DNA of 64,000 nucleotides from Collybiopsis luxurians FD-317 M1 (taxonomy: Eukaryota > Basidiomycota > Agaricomycetes > Agaricales > Omphalotaceae), in NCBI GenBank assembly GCA_000827265.1, contig KN834751.1, positions 254,113 through 318,112 of the forward strand. The letters run 5' to 3'. A model generated the notes under the pieces. That model ran no database searches and had not been told where the DNA came from. It worked only from the letters and a program-made list of their open reading frames with translations. Shown here one piece after another: positions 12,169 through 24,756 of this stretch; the first letter of the stretch is position 1, and every line of letters starts with the position of its first letter. Made by a program: the position numbers and the translations under genes.

Positions 12169-12928
12169 TCCGGCTGATTTCCAGCTCATATCATGGCCAG
12201 CCCATAGTTTGACAAACCATGCGGCATTCTGCGGCAACCTAGCACTCCAGGCCATAGGTATTCAGTCCTACAACGAGGACTGTAAAAACCCAATACCTTT
12301 GTAGATCCCGAACGATCGCGTAACTTTATAAGGGCATGTGAAAAGAAGTCCCGAGCGCAGGGCCTAGTTGTTCATTGACCGCAGTGTGCCTTCTGGTAAA
12401 TGTACCGCCTACTCCCGCCCATCACCCATGCAGTCGAATGGATCAACTTGCGTACACATATTGAAGTGCGGGACCAAATCGTCGAGATCCCGTTTCAGGC
12501 AATGCCATGAAACCGACAGCTAGCTATATCTAGATTCTAGTTCAAGTTAAAGAGGAACCTCCAGTGTTGCACTGGGTAAGCAGCCGCCCATTAGGCCGAT
12601 CCATGAGATGTGAATGTGAGACATCTCAAACACATACGGCCCCAGATATATCAAAAATCTTCCCTACCTTGAAAGACAGCTTTCCGAACGAGCGCATCTG
12701 CGGAAGAACAGGGGCAACAACATGGCTCTATGCCATCACGGTAGCGCGACTCCGACGACAGGCATCAAAGGAGAACCAAATGCTATTAAGAATGCTATTA
12801 ATAAATTGAAATAAAGTAGAATACGTATGGTAGAGATTATACGGAGTGTGCATTTGAAACTCTATCAACAAACGGGAACTTTGACTTTGCGTCGGCATGA
12901 TGGACCAGCCAGGAGATTTAAACTCACA
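12169..12928. other. Intergenic region
   Basis: This stretch lies upstream of one minus-strand gene and downstream of another. A plus-strand frame at 12564-12809 has no recognisable domain. Nothing else is seen. Confidence 0.5.
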
Positions 12929-14355
12929 TTAGTTATATTGCGAAGCAATGTATTGGAGGTTGTACAACGCCTTCATTGTTCGTTTCCTTCGTTCGCCGTC
13001 GTGCCCATTGGCGCCGGCACTGGTATAACCAAGTTGAGATGACATTCGGGAACTCAGCTCAGCATACTCTCGGAAGGCTAGAAGGACGAGCCACAGTGAG
13101 CAAGCAAAGAATGTATGAGGTAATGTTGGCTTACAACTTAGTCTGTTTGCTTTGTATTCATACCATGCCAGCAACATCAGAGCATGCAGGGTGTCGATGC
13201 TGGGAATATGAGAGACAGCGTGAACGGCTGTCTGCGGGAATTTTTTAGCGGGATAGGCAGTGCAAAGTGGCAATCTTGAGTACCTTGGCACTATTCGCGT
13301 ACGTTTCGGCGACATTATGCAGTCCGCGTACTGTCAGATCGGGATTTGTTGAGTAACTGCGTGTTTCAGGTTACGATTAAGGATATTATCAGAGCAAAAA
13401 ATGAGACCCACCTCGCAGCTAAGGCAGCGACACAATTGGCCATTGGCGGAGAGATTCTTCGTCGGGTGAAATCTTGGTAAACATCTTCGTAGGTTATAAA
13501 GTTGAATTCTTGATGTAAATTATTAAAGAAGAGTATGATAAACTCCGACATGAGAGTGTAGGACGGATGCTGCGGGGAACTGGAATCGAAAAGATACGCT
13601 TGACGAGAATTGGGATTCGACTGTGACTGCGATCGCGAGTGATACATCATTGGTGAAGGACTAGGAGACATGGAATTATAGCCCAGAGGACTTTGTCGAG
13701 CGGAAGTGCTATAGGATATGGAAGCAGATTGACCGTGCCTAGGAAATATCGGTTTCAACGCGTCTCGGAAGCATTTCGCCACAAAAACGCACCGGTGTGT
13801 ATAATCTGCCGACCGACGAGGATCTGACGCGTACGGAGAGTATCGGACACCGCCATTATCGTCTACTCCGACAATGCCGCTAGCCTTAGGAGAATGCGAC
13901 GCCGAGCGAGAAATAGAGTAAGATGAAAGAGCAGGACTGGAAGAACTAGAGGCTACCGAAAGAGCATCTGCAGAACTGTCGGACCGGAATCAAGGTGAAG
14001 ATCAGATATGCATTGGTGTCGGTGAAAAGAACTAACCTGGGTTCACCGCTACTGTACCCCGGAGAGGCACCAGGCCCAGCAATAGCGCGACTTCGCTCAG
14101 CAAAGTACCGCTCCCTATCCCGAAACCGACAAGGAATTTTTGCGACCTTACAAGCTTCGCATTTGGCTTCGGGAGACGGCTGCAAGCACTTGATCTTCTT
14201 CAGGCGACTGACAGATGGAGGTCGAGTGAATAGAGAAGTTTATTCTTTTTATACGCCACTTACCAATTATCACAAGACGTTACAAGCCTCGGACGCTTCT
14301 TGTGGCCTTGAGAATTCTGAGGGGATTCGATGATGAACTGGAAAGAGTCGTCCAT
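12929..14355 (-). CDS. Zn2Cys6 transcription factor, short fungal_trans type
   Basis: The start at 14355 (MDDSFQFIIESPQNSQGHKK) leads to SCDN, a 50-nt-class intron, and CRLKKIKCLQPSPEAKCEAC with KVAKIPCRFRDRERYFAERS. This makes a CX2CX6CX8CX2CX6C zinc cluster followed by the RFRDRERYFAERSRAIAGP signature common in basidiomycete regulators. After a Ser-rich linker (SASHSPKASG, SPSPSPMMYHS) comes HPSYTLMSEFIILFFNNLHQ, a conserved N-terminal part of the regulatory domain, then TVRGLHNVAETYANSAK and AVHAVSHIPSIDTLHALMLL. The protein stops at 12929 after only part of a fungal_trans domain, which is usual for this subfamily. Four or five introns are required. Confidence 0.8.
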
Positions 14356-15124
14356 TGGAAAAGCCAATCGTGAGTGGCACACCGGATTGGCTTTTTAAGG
14401 AGCGACACCAACTGAAAGGAAATGTTAGTCACAGGCTGTAACACTTATCAATCAACACATGCAAAATAATAGAATAAATATTGCAAAAAAAAAATGTGAA
14501 AAAATAGAGTACCTCGTTGGCAACGCGTCGTTTGGACGGCCTGTGCTCCGAATCGGATCTTTTGAGGGAGATTCAATACAAAAAAAGTTACAACTTACCG
14601 CCCAAAAGTTTTGTTTCGCGTTATAGGTCCGTCAACGGGCAATTGACTGGTTGTTATCCAGGTCTAAAGGTTCAAAGCTGGCTGTACAAACGAAATAGCG
14701 AATTTAAATTCTGAAAGAATCTAAGAAACCATTCACATAAAACAAGCTTACATCACTCTTATAATTTCTTCCACATGCACCCACGCGAGGTGCTCATCAA
14801 AATTTTTATATGAGTTTGATCCAAACGCGCTGGTTCACTCGGCTCAGTTCGTTTCATTCAGGTACAGTGAAACCACCGCGCCCTTTTACCGCTAACAAGG
14901 CATTTTGGTTCATGGCCGGTAATTCAATCTTCAAGACCTCGCTTGATCTCATGATTCATGTCCCATCTTGGCTTCTGCTGCAGCAATCCCACTCAAAAAA
15001 CCTGATATGTGCTACTTTATCCGTAAAGAAAGACTCAAAACATCCCTGAGTAAGCCGCCCCTTCCTCGCGACCCGCTCTCGACGGCTAAGACCTAAAATC
15101 CAGAGTAACATTGTGTACCCGCAA
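14356..15124. other. Intergenic region with A-rich tract
   Basis: This is the promoter side of the zinc-cluster gene and the 3' side of the transporter. A-rich runs lie at 14460-14510 and 14577-14586. A 65-codon frame at 14517 has no recognisable similarity. No gene is called. Confidence 0.5.
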
Positions 15125-16894
15125 TCACCGGATGGCTTGTGAATATCTTGGGTCCGTTCCTCCCTCCTCATCCTCCTCCTCTTCGGCGGAGAACAGCATC
15201 TGCGGTGTTCTGGACTCATCCTAAGTAAAAGAGAGACATTCTAGTTAGCCTTTGAATCATGCGCTAATCATTTTACGTGAAGATCCTTACTGTAAACATC
15301 TCACGTTCTGAAGCTAAACGCCCCGTTTCATCCAGTGCAAAGTATTCAGAGCTGTCGCCAGGGCGAAGGGTAGAATCTTCCTCTTCGAGGATAGGGTTTC
15401 CGTGAGCGTCTAATGGCACTAGTGACTGTATGGATTTCAAGTACTTGTGGTAGGTAAATAGTCCGATTCCTGTTCAGTCTTCCAGATAGTAATCTCGACC
15501 AGGAAGTGTCCAGACTCACCACATATTGTGATAGCAACCCCGGTGATATTCAGTGGAGTCAGCTCGTCGCCAAAGAACCATGCCGATACAGATATGGTAG
15601 CTACTTCCTTTGCGATGCCTGCTATGGACATGGGCACCATACCGGCGCGCTGAATAATGCTTTATAATGCCTATAAGTGAGATACGTTATGGAGGGGGGT
15701 AAATGACTTACTAAAATTCACTGAGCACCATACAAAAAGCAAGGACACCGGGCGCGAGAAGAAATAGGATGGTTTGTAGTGACCGAGTGAGGCTGGAAAA
15801 AAATTCGCTACCGAAAAGAGACGACCAGCTCTCGATAAGAAAGCTCAATGCGCAAAGGGTCACTGCCATGATGGGACTTAAAAGAAATATTGTAGAGGCC
15901 GGATTGCTAAACCCCGTCTTCTTGTTTTTGAAAAGCATCTGCGTCAAGCCCCATCGAAGACCTCCTAAAGCACTCGCACTAAGGACGAGCAAGAATCCAC
16001 CAAGAACGAAATGGGTTTCGGTGGCGACCATTAGAAGTACCCCACTGCAGATAAGTATTACAACGCCAACAAGTCGCCAGGAAAATTTCTCTAAACGGAA
16101 GAGGAACGCGAAAAGTAGTACGAATATCAGAGATGACGATTTAACCATAGCTTTATGGCAAGGGAGAAGTGAGCGACCAAGCCTGGTTGAGGAGTAGGAT
16201 AACCCACTATAAAATGATAAAGTTACAGTTTTGAGTGACAGATTGGAAAATCCAATATCTAGACTTGTAGCAGCGCCTGTAGGAACTGCTTTTTTCCTGG
16301 TAGCAGCGTGTCAGCAAAGTTCAGAAAGCCAAGATGATTGCAGTCAACAGTGCATGTCTAAATAAAATCCGAACGCGTCATGCACATGATGGACGCGAGC
16401 ACGCGAAGTCCATGAGGGAAGACTAACCCATACTCTTCCAGTGAGGGATATCGCTCAGGTTTGAATTTCTTGGGCCATATACTGAGTACTAGACCGGACA
16501 AAGCGAATTGGACAACCATGTGCAGCGATGTAACGAACAGAGGATACGGAAAATTGAAGTGGGAATCTGAGAACATCCATTTGTTGTACATGGAGAGAAG
16601 GATGGCGAAGAAGAACCTGATCCACAAAGAGTTAAAATCGGAAGCATTAGAAGAGGATATCCAACGACGGACCAAGAGGCAATGAAGCACCCATTTATAA
16701 TGGCATTACTCCACCAAAGTCTGAGAGGCCATTAGGAAGAGTTCTGTGTACAACGATCAAACAAACCTCTTCTTTGCCTCCACTGAAGCAAACCCGGACG
16801 ATGAGTAAGGTGCTTCTTGATCAGAGTATTCTTCCACAGGAGATAATCTTAGTGAGTTATCCAGCGAATGACCGTTTTCATGAGGTCGATCCAT
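15125..16894 (-). CDS. Triose-phosphate-transporter-family carrier (SLC35C2-like)
   Basis: A multi-helix nucleotide-sugar or phosphate-sugar transporter of the TPT branch of the drug/metabolite superfamily, likely Golgi/ER. The start at 16894 gives an acidic cytosolic leader. WWSNAIINGCFIASW joins across an intron to FFFAILLSMYNKWMFS, the family's first helix with its N-K motif. FPYPLFVTSLHMVVQFALSG comes next, and then helices in exon 15711-16148, including FSWRLVGVVILICSGVLLMV, GGLRWGLTQMLFKNK and LLSPIMAVTLCALSFLIES. The last EamA/TPT block is GIAKEVATISVSAWFFGDEL followed by TPLNITGVAITICG. The tail is acidic with a run of seven glutamates/aspartates and ends SQAIR. The substrate is not predictable from sequence. 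Confidence 0.85.
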
Positions 16895-17107
16895 GGCGAG
16901 GTCACGCCTCGTCGCTCGATGGATTGTAGCGAAACCAAAAGTGTTACACCACTGGAAGAACGATTGAGGATAGCAGCAGTCGTGAGGGGTCGAGCTGAAG
17001 GCTAGTACTAGTATAGAGAGCTAATAGACTGGATGTGGTTCGCGGTCGCGGTGGTCGAGAGCAAAGGAATAAGCGCCGATCAATATTCACACAGCCCAAG
17101 TCAGTAC

Positions 17108-17644
17108 TTATTTGGTATCTACAGACATGGAATTCATATTTTGCTCAGCCTGCATCTCCTCCAATTGAGCACTCGCATTCAGTTTAGTGGGATCCTTCCT
17201 GAATATATCAAAGCCTTAATAAAGGATGAGTAGGTATACTTGAAAACCAGAACTGACCAGGTTCTCCAATGATCAAACTGCTGCTGGTTCAGATATTCAC
17301 GAAACATCTCATCTTTCTTCATAGCTGTCCTAAACTGAGCGTGCTGAAGTAACTCGAGATGATGAAGAGCATGGGGATAGCTAGCAGCCCGGCCTCATCA
17401 ATTGGCCTGAGCTGAGCAGTATATCAACTTACTGAATGAATCGAGCATAATCTTTCTCCTTAAAATAGAGCAGATACTTGAGAAAATTGATGAAAGCAGG
17501 CTGCTCTAGAATATTTTGCTGAGCGAGGGAATGGAGATAGAAAGGATTGGCAAGAGCCTGAACGAATTCCAGCTCAACTTCAAAACGAGCACGATTGGCG
17601 ACTTCTGGATCTGAGCTGGGCGAATTTGGGGCAGTTGTTGCCAT
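17108..17644 (-). CDS. MED31: Mediator subunit 31 (Soh1)
   Basis: A small conserved subunit of the Mediator middle module, linking activators to RNA polymerase II in the nucleus. The first exon carries [20 protein letters not shown] and [20 protein letters not shown]. After an intron, [20 protein letters not shown] continues with [20 protein letters not shown], and after a second intron [20 protein letters not shown] and a short tail. This is the complete MED31 fold. The start [11 protein letters not shown] at 17644 is preferred; an upstream in-frame ATG at 17695 lies almost at the start of the divergent UCH37 gene. Confidence 0.95.
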
Positions 17645-17700
17645 TAGAACGGTATGAGTACCACGTGATTTGAAGAACGCGTACTTACTCTGCAACTACA
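17645..17700. promoter_or_regulatory. Divergent promoter MED31/UCH37
   Basis: Only 56 bp lie between the start codons of MED31 and the UCH37-type deubiquitinase. A shared bidirectional promoter is inferred; no TATA box is seen. Confidence 0.5.
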
Positions 17701-18879
17701 ATGTCAGGAGAGGACGACGAGAACGGCTGGCATCTCACTGAATCAGATCCTGGTGTATTTACGTGTGTTCTTTTGATTTACAGCTCTCTTTACCATCTCT
17801 AATCCCAACTAGGGAGCTACTCAAGCAGCTTGATGTCCCTTTAATTGTGGACGACCTTTACTCCTTGGATTCAGAGTCCCTTGCTTTATTAAAGCCTCTG
17901 CATGCCCTCATCTTTTTGTTCAAATGGGTTCCAACATCATCGGACAGTATTTCTGGAACCTATGACCCCGAATTTCCTGGTTTTTTTGCTCATCAGGTCG
18001 TGAATAATGCGTGCGCTACTCTAGCTGTCCTAAATGCTCTTGGAAATATCCCTGCCCTGAAAAGCGGATCGCGCTTAACCGAATTAATGGAATTTACATC
18101 TGGAATGGACCCTCAAACTCGCGGCCTTGTCATCACCAGCGCTGACTGGCTACGAGAAGCCCATAATTCCCTTTCGCCTCCGAGCGCAATTTCTCTGGAC
18201 GGTCTGGGACTTCCTAAACAAACCGAGGATGCCTATCACTTTGTCGTATATCTTCCTTCGCTGGGATTTGTGTATGAATTAGACGGTCTGAAGCCTCACG
18301 CAGTAAGACACGGGACTTTTGAAGATCGGGGTGAAGGGTGGCTTGCTCGTGCTCGGTCAGTAACTTCACATTGCTAGAAAGGCATAACCTTATGGGTCTG
18401 AAAAGAGAAATTATTGAAAATCGAATCGCCACCTACCCCCCCGGATCTGTGAGTCTGAGCTGATTCAATTTTTTTTTTTTTTTAACTATCTAGGCTTCAT
18501 ACATCAGCTGGACTTTAGTCTTTTGGCAGTGCGGGATGATCCACTTCCCATAATGCAAACTCAGCTGGCTCAACTACAAGCTGCCGGGAAGCAAGATGAA
18601 GCGGCCGAGCTAGCCATCAAGCTAGAGAGCGAAACGGCCAAACGAAATCGATGGACTGTGGGTAACTTCCTTTTTACGGAATATTTGACTGATATGTTAT
18701 TGCTTTTCCAGTTCGAAAATAGCCTCCGCAGACATAATCATGTCGGCCTGGTACACTCTCTTCTGTTAGCCCTCGCAAAGGCTGAAAAATTGGAGCCTGC
18801 AAAGGAGGGCGCGAAGAACTTCATGAAGGAGCGGATTGAAAAGGCAAAGAAGAAAGGAGAGGTGATGGATGAAAGCTAA
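17701..18879 (+). CDS. UCH37/UCHL5-type ubiquitin C-terminal hydrolase
   Basis: A cysteine deubiquitinase of the peptidase C12 family that in other eukaryotes works with the proteasome or INO80. It opens MSGEDDENGWHLTESDPGVF, the typical UCH start. The catalytic cysteine lies in FFAHQVVNNACATLAVLNAL, the histidine in EDAYHFVVYLPSLG and the aspartate in VYELDGLKPHA. A 50-nt intron joins WLARAR to EIIENRIATYPPGS, then LDFSLLAVRDDPLPIMQTQL. The C-terminal ULD-like part (WTFENSLRRHNHVGLVHSLL) ends in a lysine-rich helix ...KKGEVMDES. A run of 16 T's at about 18469 lies inside an intron. The length of roughly 310 residues fits the family. Confidence 0.95.
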
Positions 18880-20859
18880 GGTCTTTTGCGGGGTTCATTC
18901 AACAGTGTGTATGTAGATGATTATCTAATTTCAAGCAAAAGCTGCAAATCCTCGGTACAGCCCTTGGGATAATCATAGAAATATTGACTCTTAATGTTGT
19001 CACAGTTTCCAAACATCATACTGTGGGTGTTGAACTCTTCTGCTCTACATATCGACAACTCCAGCCGAATCATGTACATAGCGAAAGAATGGCTTCGGAT
19101 CCGGCCAGCGAGCGCGTCTAGCCTCGTCGAACTGCTTGCTACACTGATAGAACTTTATGCCGCCCTTCCCATAGCGCATTGTACGTATAAGTGCGCATCG
19201 CCTTCTGAAACTAAGTTGACTCCGAAACCTTGGATCAGGATCCGACGGGGTACAAATGGTAAAGTCGCTTGTCTAGATCTCTGAAGTACAGAATGACTTG
19301 AGACTTAGAAAGGGCTTCGCAGGGTACGCGGCTCTCCGGGTATTGCAGATCGCATGTTACGGGCTGAGGCCTGGAGCGGACACATTTGGTGCTTCCCACC
19401 CGAGTCAAAAGGCTGGTTTTTCTGGATGCGACGCAACGCGGGATCGCCAAACTTTTGCTCGTTCCTAAGTAGGTTGAGCAGTTCCGGAAACCTTCTTTTC
19501 ATGAACTCTGAAAGCTTTTGATTTTTAGTCGCTCGGCGGAACTCTGTTACATAGAAACTGAGGCTGAGCAGCGCAAATGTAAAGGAGGGAAAGAGGGATA
19601 ATCCCACTTCCTGGCCTCGACCCCCCGCTTCCCCGCCGCAACGCAGCTGTAGAGGCCCGCTTTTGACGGAACCAAGTAGTCCTCAACGTCTCAAAGAGTT
19701 ACCAAATTTTATAGATTTTGATCGACTACTGCATTCTGTCTTTTTCGCAACATTTGAGCATCCTTAAGCAGGCACGGGTAACTGATACTCAAGTAGGTTC
19801 CCATAACTGGTTCGAACTTCTTAACAACCTGATCTTTGGCTACTAAAGGCTTTGCCGTACCTTTTATAGAAACGAACCGCACCCATAAGTCAGTCTCTTG
19901 TGAGACGAGTCAAGGCGCAACGCAATTATTGAGTTAAGATCTCTTGGTTCAACTCAGTTGCGGGTTAATACTCATATCGTCATAGTGCGGCTCGAAAAAC
20001 AAAATCGCTCGGTATCCATGGGCTACACTACGCTTCTGGATTTGCAGCCGGAATTAATAGCTGTTGTAGATCTTAGCAGATCTTACTGGATACTTTTCTT
20101 GAGGGATTCCTCCGTTCCATCTCCGAACCAGATATCATGGAAACCAGATATGCCATGAACGAACTCTGTGACAGAAAGTCTCTGCCGTCGATTTACCAGA
20201 GTATTCCGCAGGACTCTCCAGGCCCCCCGTCGCATACTCTAAAGTGTTCCGCAGGACTCCAGGTGCCGACAGTTGTACTTTACAGTACTCCGCAAGACCA
20301 CCGACGCTGAAGACTAGATACCCCAAAGCATGTGGCCACCCGCGTGCGGACGCCTTGTTTAATTTATCAACGCTGTGATTCGTCTGCGACCGACGTATGG
20401 TTATTAGGAGTTCATGTGTATGGAACCGCACGAAAATGCTGCATTGGTCAGCGTCCTGTTACTTTGTCACCCCAGTGTTTGGATGAATTAAAGAGCCATG
20501 ATTCTTGAGCGCGATTTCTTGCCTTATTAAGATCAACTTTTAGTGATTATACAAACAGGTTCTTGAAGGCCGTTCAAAGAAGTTTGCCGAACCGAGGGTT
20601 CATAGGCATTAGGCCGTCAACCAACTGAGTTCATTCGCAACCTATCCGTAAAAACCGCACGTATCACAAAAGCGCTCAGTACTCATGCCTTTCATCTAGT
20701 ACGCTGCGCCAGATATACGGCCTTCCGATTTTACTGGGAGTTACGATAATAAATCAAGAGGAGACGACTGCACAACTACCAGAAAAGTCTATAAATAAAT
20801 ACAAATATCATACCGAGAAGATAGAAGCTAAGTGTATGCACTGTCCTAACATCGGGACT
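18880..20859. other. 2-kb region without recognisable gene
   Basis: Frames of about 100 codons exist on both strands (18994-19284 plus, 19305-19607 minus), but none has convincing domains or splices into a longer protein. A small degenerate tandem repeat sits at 20197-20302. It may be decayed mobile-element or gene sequence. Confidence 0.45.
20197..20302. repeat. Three degenerate ~42-bp repeats
   Basis: The motif GTNTTCCGCAGGACTC-like recurs at about 20201, 20244 and 20285 with a spacing of 41-43 bp and growing divergence. It has no coding potential. Confidence 0.6.
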
Positions 20860-22862
20860 TCAGTGTGGTATATCTGTTCGCTTATCATACAAGTCGTACA
20901 CCGGCTGTATGCCGGCGGCTTTCAGTTGTTTGGAGACCCTTTCTGCGCCTTCAAAGACTCTGAGAAGATTTCCCCCAGTCAACCCTGCGAGTTCGTACTT
21001 CGTCCATCCACGATGGTAAAGCTCAGCGACCTGTTGCGATAGAATCAGTGCTTTCATTCAACGAAATTGTATAACTTACTAGGGCGGGGTATTTTGAAAC
21101 ATCTTCCAAGCCGACGGGAGTTTCCCCTATACCATCGAAATCACTTCCTATACCGACGTGTTTCTTGCCAGCAATGTGTGCAATGTGCTCAATGTGGTTC
21201 GCCACGGCGCTTACATTGGCTTGACCTTCAGGAGCCACAAAATATGGCGCGAAATTCACCTTGAGCAAGACAAATTAGGGTGGAGACTTTTTATCAGAAT
21301 ACGACGGGTTGAGCTACCATTACGACTGCATCCTTCTGCCCGCTCCCTGTGCCGATAAGCTTCAGGATTTCATCCGGGACATTACGAGGGACGTTGTGAA
21401 TAGCTCGTGCAGACGAGTGTGACCAGATCACAGGCGCCTTAGAATGCTCCAGAGCCTGGATCGCTGTTGCATCTGAGGTATGCGACAGGTCCACCAAAAT
21501 ACCGAGTCGGTTCATTTCATCAATCAGGGAAAGACCAAAAGAGCTTCAATGGATGTGTCAGTCATATTCAAACAGGACGGCGACCTCGGAATGCATATGA
21601 GAATCGTGAAACGCAAGAAAAAGGTCAAGCAGGCACAGGCTTGTATTTAGAGTTGTCGAGAAGACCTGACGGACTCGGAATAATTTCGCCGATGACTCAG
21701 CTCACCTTAAACCATGATGTAAAGGTTTTTTACCGGGGGCGAGACCGCAGGAATCTGGAAAGCAAAATTAAATCTGTAAACAAGATCGAGCCTGACAGCC
21801 TACCTGCGAATGCGTTGTGACAAGTGTGTGTGAGTGTTATGTATCGAACACCCAGAGCATAATATTGGCGGACGACTGCAATAGAGTTTCCGAGCTGATG
21901 AGCCCTAAGAGAAATTGAGACTTAGTACCTAGGACTAGCGGGAAAATAAACCGCTGCCACAACATCCGGGCTCCGAAAACAGTGGGGCGACAAATATGTA
22001 CCTACCCTTCAACGCCGAGAAGACTCGCAATCTTCCCATTCAAGACGGCAGACTCGATATCTGCCGAACCCAGGGCGAATTGAAATGTCTACAAATGAAC
22101 AGTACTGTGAATCACAGTCCGCGTAATCGCAGTTCGCGTTTAAAAGAGTACCGACGTCGGGGTATTTTTCGATCAGCAGCTTAGCAACATCGATCTGCTC
22201 AAGCGTATCCCTGAAACGCGAAGTGAGATGTTCAACTTGAACGATTGTTTAATTTTACATGACAAGACGAATACCTGACTTGCCAAGTTGCTTTCAAGAA
22301 ATCTTTATCTTCAGTTTGAGGGTCTGGACAGGATACATACGTAGACCTAATTAAATGAAGATGTTTGCTTGATTACTGTCCACGTCTAGATGCAAAACGA
22401 GACCGACCAGAAGAATCCACCGACTTTTCCTTTCCTTAGACGAGGAATGTCCACATGGGCAGGCATCTCGGAATTGAGGTCAATGGCAGATACATTGTTA
22501 GCATATCGGCGGCGGGTGAGTTCGGGAAGGTCGATATGGCCATCCTGCGCAAAGACGACACAAGATGTAAAAGATTTGCTTTGGGCAAAGTGACTGACGC
22601 TCACAATTATCGGAGACTTGTCTAATATCGACAGAGCGGCAACCATAGGATTTTTTGGATCCCCTCCGACCCAGGGAAGCAGTTTAATACCGTCAGGAAG
22701 ATCTTGGTTGAAAAATAGCAACACGACAAGAGCAGCAGTGGTCAAGGCAGTCATTGCAGCCCAGACCACAGAGCGTATTGTAATATTGAATGGGGCAGGC
22801 CGGGGATTACGCGCGCCATCTCCGTTCGAGTTGGAAGCTAAGAGCGGTGTACGTTCAGACAT
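20860..22862 (-). CDS. Membrane dipeptidase, peptidase family M19
   Basis: A zinc-dependent dipeptidase anchored in a membrane by an N-terminal helix. The start [16 protein letters not shown] at 22862 is followed by [20 protein letters not shown], a signal anchor. The catalytic domain begins [20 protein letters not shown] with an H-x-D zinc pair, then [19 protein letters not shown]. The remaining M19 hallmarks are [72 protein letters not shown] and [18 protein letters not shown]. The metal-binding histidines and aspartates of the renal dipeptidase fold are all represented. About nine exons are used. It belongs to the same class as membrane dipeptidase genes found across Agaricomycetes. The role is turnover of dipeptides, possibly outside the plasma membrane or in the vacuole. 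Confidence 0.9.
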
Positions 22863-23106
22863 GGAATCAATATAGCTCTTCACTGTAGTGAAGGAGATGG
22901 AGAGAAAAACGCGCTCTATGCGAGGCTGCGAGTAACAAGCAAGGCAGCTGGTATACAGGCGATAAGATAAGACCAAGGGCAGCGTTTTGATAAGCGCTCA
23001 AGATTACGCCTTCAAAGTTCCGCTTGATTCAAATCTTTCGTTCATTCTTCCACTATCGACAACCTTGAGGCCCTCCTTTTTCCGCGTTCTCCAACGAATC
23101 AAAAGC

Positions 23107-24288
23107 ATGGGGGATATCCGAGGGACATTGCAATCCAAAACGCGGGTAATCCTCGTTGGAATTGGGTGCGTTAGGTCTGGCTGAAAGGACAGGCGATTGT
23201 CTGATTTTCACGGCCAGAGGAGCGACTTGCTCTGGTAAAACGACTCTGGCTAAACATCTCAGACGAATTCTTCCGAATAGCGTTATCATTCATCAAGACG
23301 TATGTACGTTCAATTCTTTCTAAAATGGCTGCCACAATCTGGAGATACAATTTTTAGGATTTTGCTCCAGTATGATCTTGTACGCTTTGCCATTCAACTC
23401 CAATTTTCACGTTGCATTAGCCTCAGGATTTGGTCCCAATGCACCCAGTGTATAAAGTGCAAGATTGGGATGCTCCGGCAGGAGCTATCCAATGGCCTCG
23501 TATGATGGAATTTTTAAAACGAGTAAAGGCGACGGGAGTCATTCCACCGGACCATAGAAGTCATGATCATTTGAATGAGCAAAAGCAGGTTCCTCTGAGC
23601 GAGGAAACGACGTCCAAATGGTCTCGCCGATTCGAGCAGATCCAAGACGAAGCTGAGCGAAATGGTGAAAAGATCATATGGGGCCTAGTCGATGGGTTTC
23701 TACTGTATTGGCATCCGGTTAGTCGATAGCGTTTGATTTCGGGACGATTGACCGACGATCTGTATAGGGAGTTTATGAGCAACTGGACGTGCGAATATTC
23801 CTCCGCGTTCCGCAAAGCGTACTTAAGCAAAGACGGCATGAAAGACACGGATACCATACCGCAGGTAAGCTGTTTCTTTTCTTCTTATTTTTCCGTCGGT
23901 GTTCCTCGCTTCCTCGGAGTGTATTGACGTCTTCGCTTGACTCTCTTTTTTCCGCTGGGGCGTATCTCCCCTCTTGTTTAACTCCATCTTCCTCCGCTTT
24001 TTCGCCCGACATCTCCTCAATTGTGATCTATTGCGTTGCTGACGGACAGTCCAATCTGACCCAGAGGGGTCGCTGTGGCGAGATCCTCCGCAATATTGGG
24101 AGCAGATCGTATGGCCGGGTTACTTGGAGGCTCACCAGGGGATTTTTATCGATGGAGACGTAGAGCACGGAGGACCTAGTGGTAAAGTTGAGCGGCTGGT
24201 GATGATCAACGGGATCGAAATGAGTATGGATGATCTTGTGGAGAAATGCGCTCAAGAATTGAAAGAGGCATTGGAGAGGAATGTCTGA
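23107..24288 (+). CDS. NRK1: Nicotinamide riboside kinase
   Basis: Phosphorylates nicotinamide riboside to NMN in NAD salvage, in the cytosol. MGDIRGTLQSKTRVILVGIG is followed after a 50-nt intron by GATCSGKTTLAKHLRRILP, the Walker A P-loop, then SVIIHQD|DFAP, DLVPMHPVYKVQDWDAPAGA and IQWPRMMEFLKRVKATG, as in the NRK family. WGLVDGFLLYWHP, RIFLRVPQSVLKQRRHERHG and YHTA...PEGSLWRDPPQYWEQIV follow, and the C-terminus is IDGDVEHGGPSGKVERLVM. A short exon (about 13 nt, DFAP) lies between two introns near 23358. An unusually long pyrimidine-rich intron at about 23865-24050 precedes the last exon. Confidence 0.9.
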
Positions 24289-24756
24289 TACAGTTTAGAT
24301 AGACGATTTCGCGTATGTAGAATGGCTTGTAGAGAATTTCATGTTCGGTTATATGGGAAGCTGAAGGTACCGAGAGATTGCTTCATCGGACATACGCAGA
24401 TGCGGAATTGAAATTTCTTTGGGGGAGAGTTGAACGTACTTCTTACCTTGGTCCGTTGAGCAAAAAAAATAACTAGAATGGAATAGAGATTGGATAGTAG
24501 GATACACTGACTAGTTGAGAATGACTACTTGACCGGTTATTGAGGACTGAAAACTGCTTTAGAGTTTGACTCCTTTTTTCCTAAAATTGGATTGAAATTC
24601 GGAGTACCATGAGCCGGCCCGATAAGGTCTGGGGTAAAATCACATGTCAGAGTAAAAACACCTGCCTGATTGGCTGGCGCTTCCGCCCTTATAAGCCTCT
24701 TTTCGGCCAACCTGAGTCCGTGATATTCCCTTCATCCTCATTTCCGTACCTCCATT
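24289..24756. promoter_or_regulatory. Fumarate reductase promoter region
   Basis: This 468-bp gap holds an inverted CCAAT box (ATTGG at 24669-24673) and a TATAAG element at about 24690, roughly 65 bp before the fumarate reductase ATG. No gene is seen. Confidence 0.45.

Noticed and set aside
13366..13782. 138-codon minus frame as an independent gene
   Set aside because: It is an exon of the zinc-cluster regulator at 12929-14355, joined to the Zn2Cys6 exons in frame.
19800..19830. GGTTCGAAC resembling a tRNA T-arm
   Set aside because: No matching acceptor stem, D-arm or anticodon arm could be found around it.
21467..21820. 117-codon plus-strand open frame
   Set aside because: Antisense to dipeptidase exons and introns; no recognisable features.
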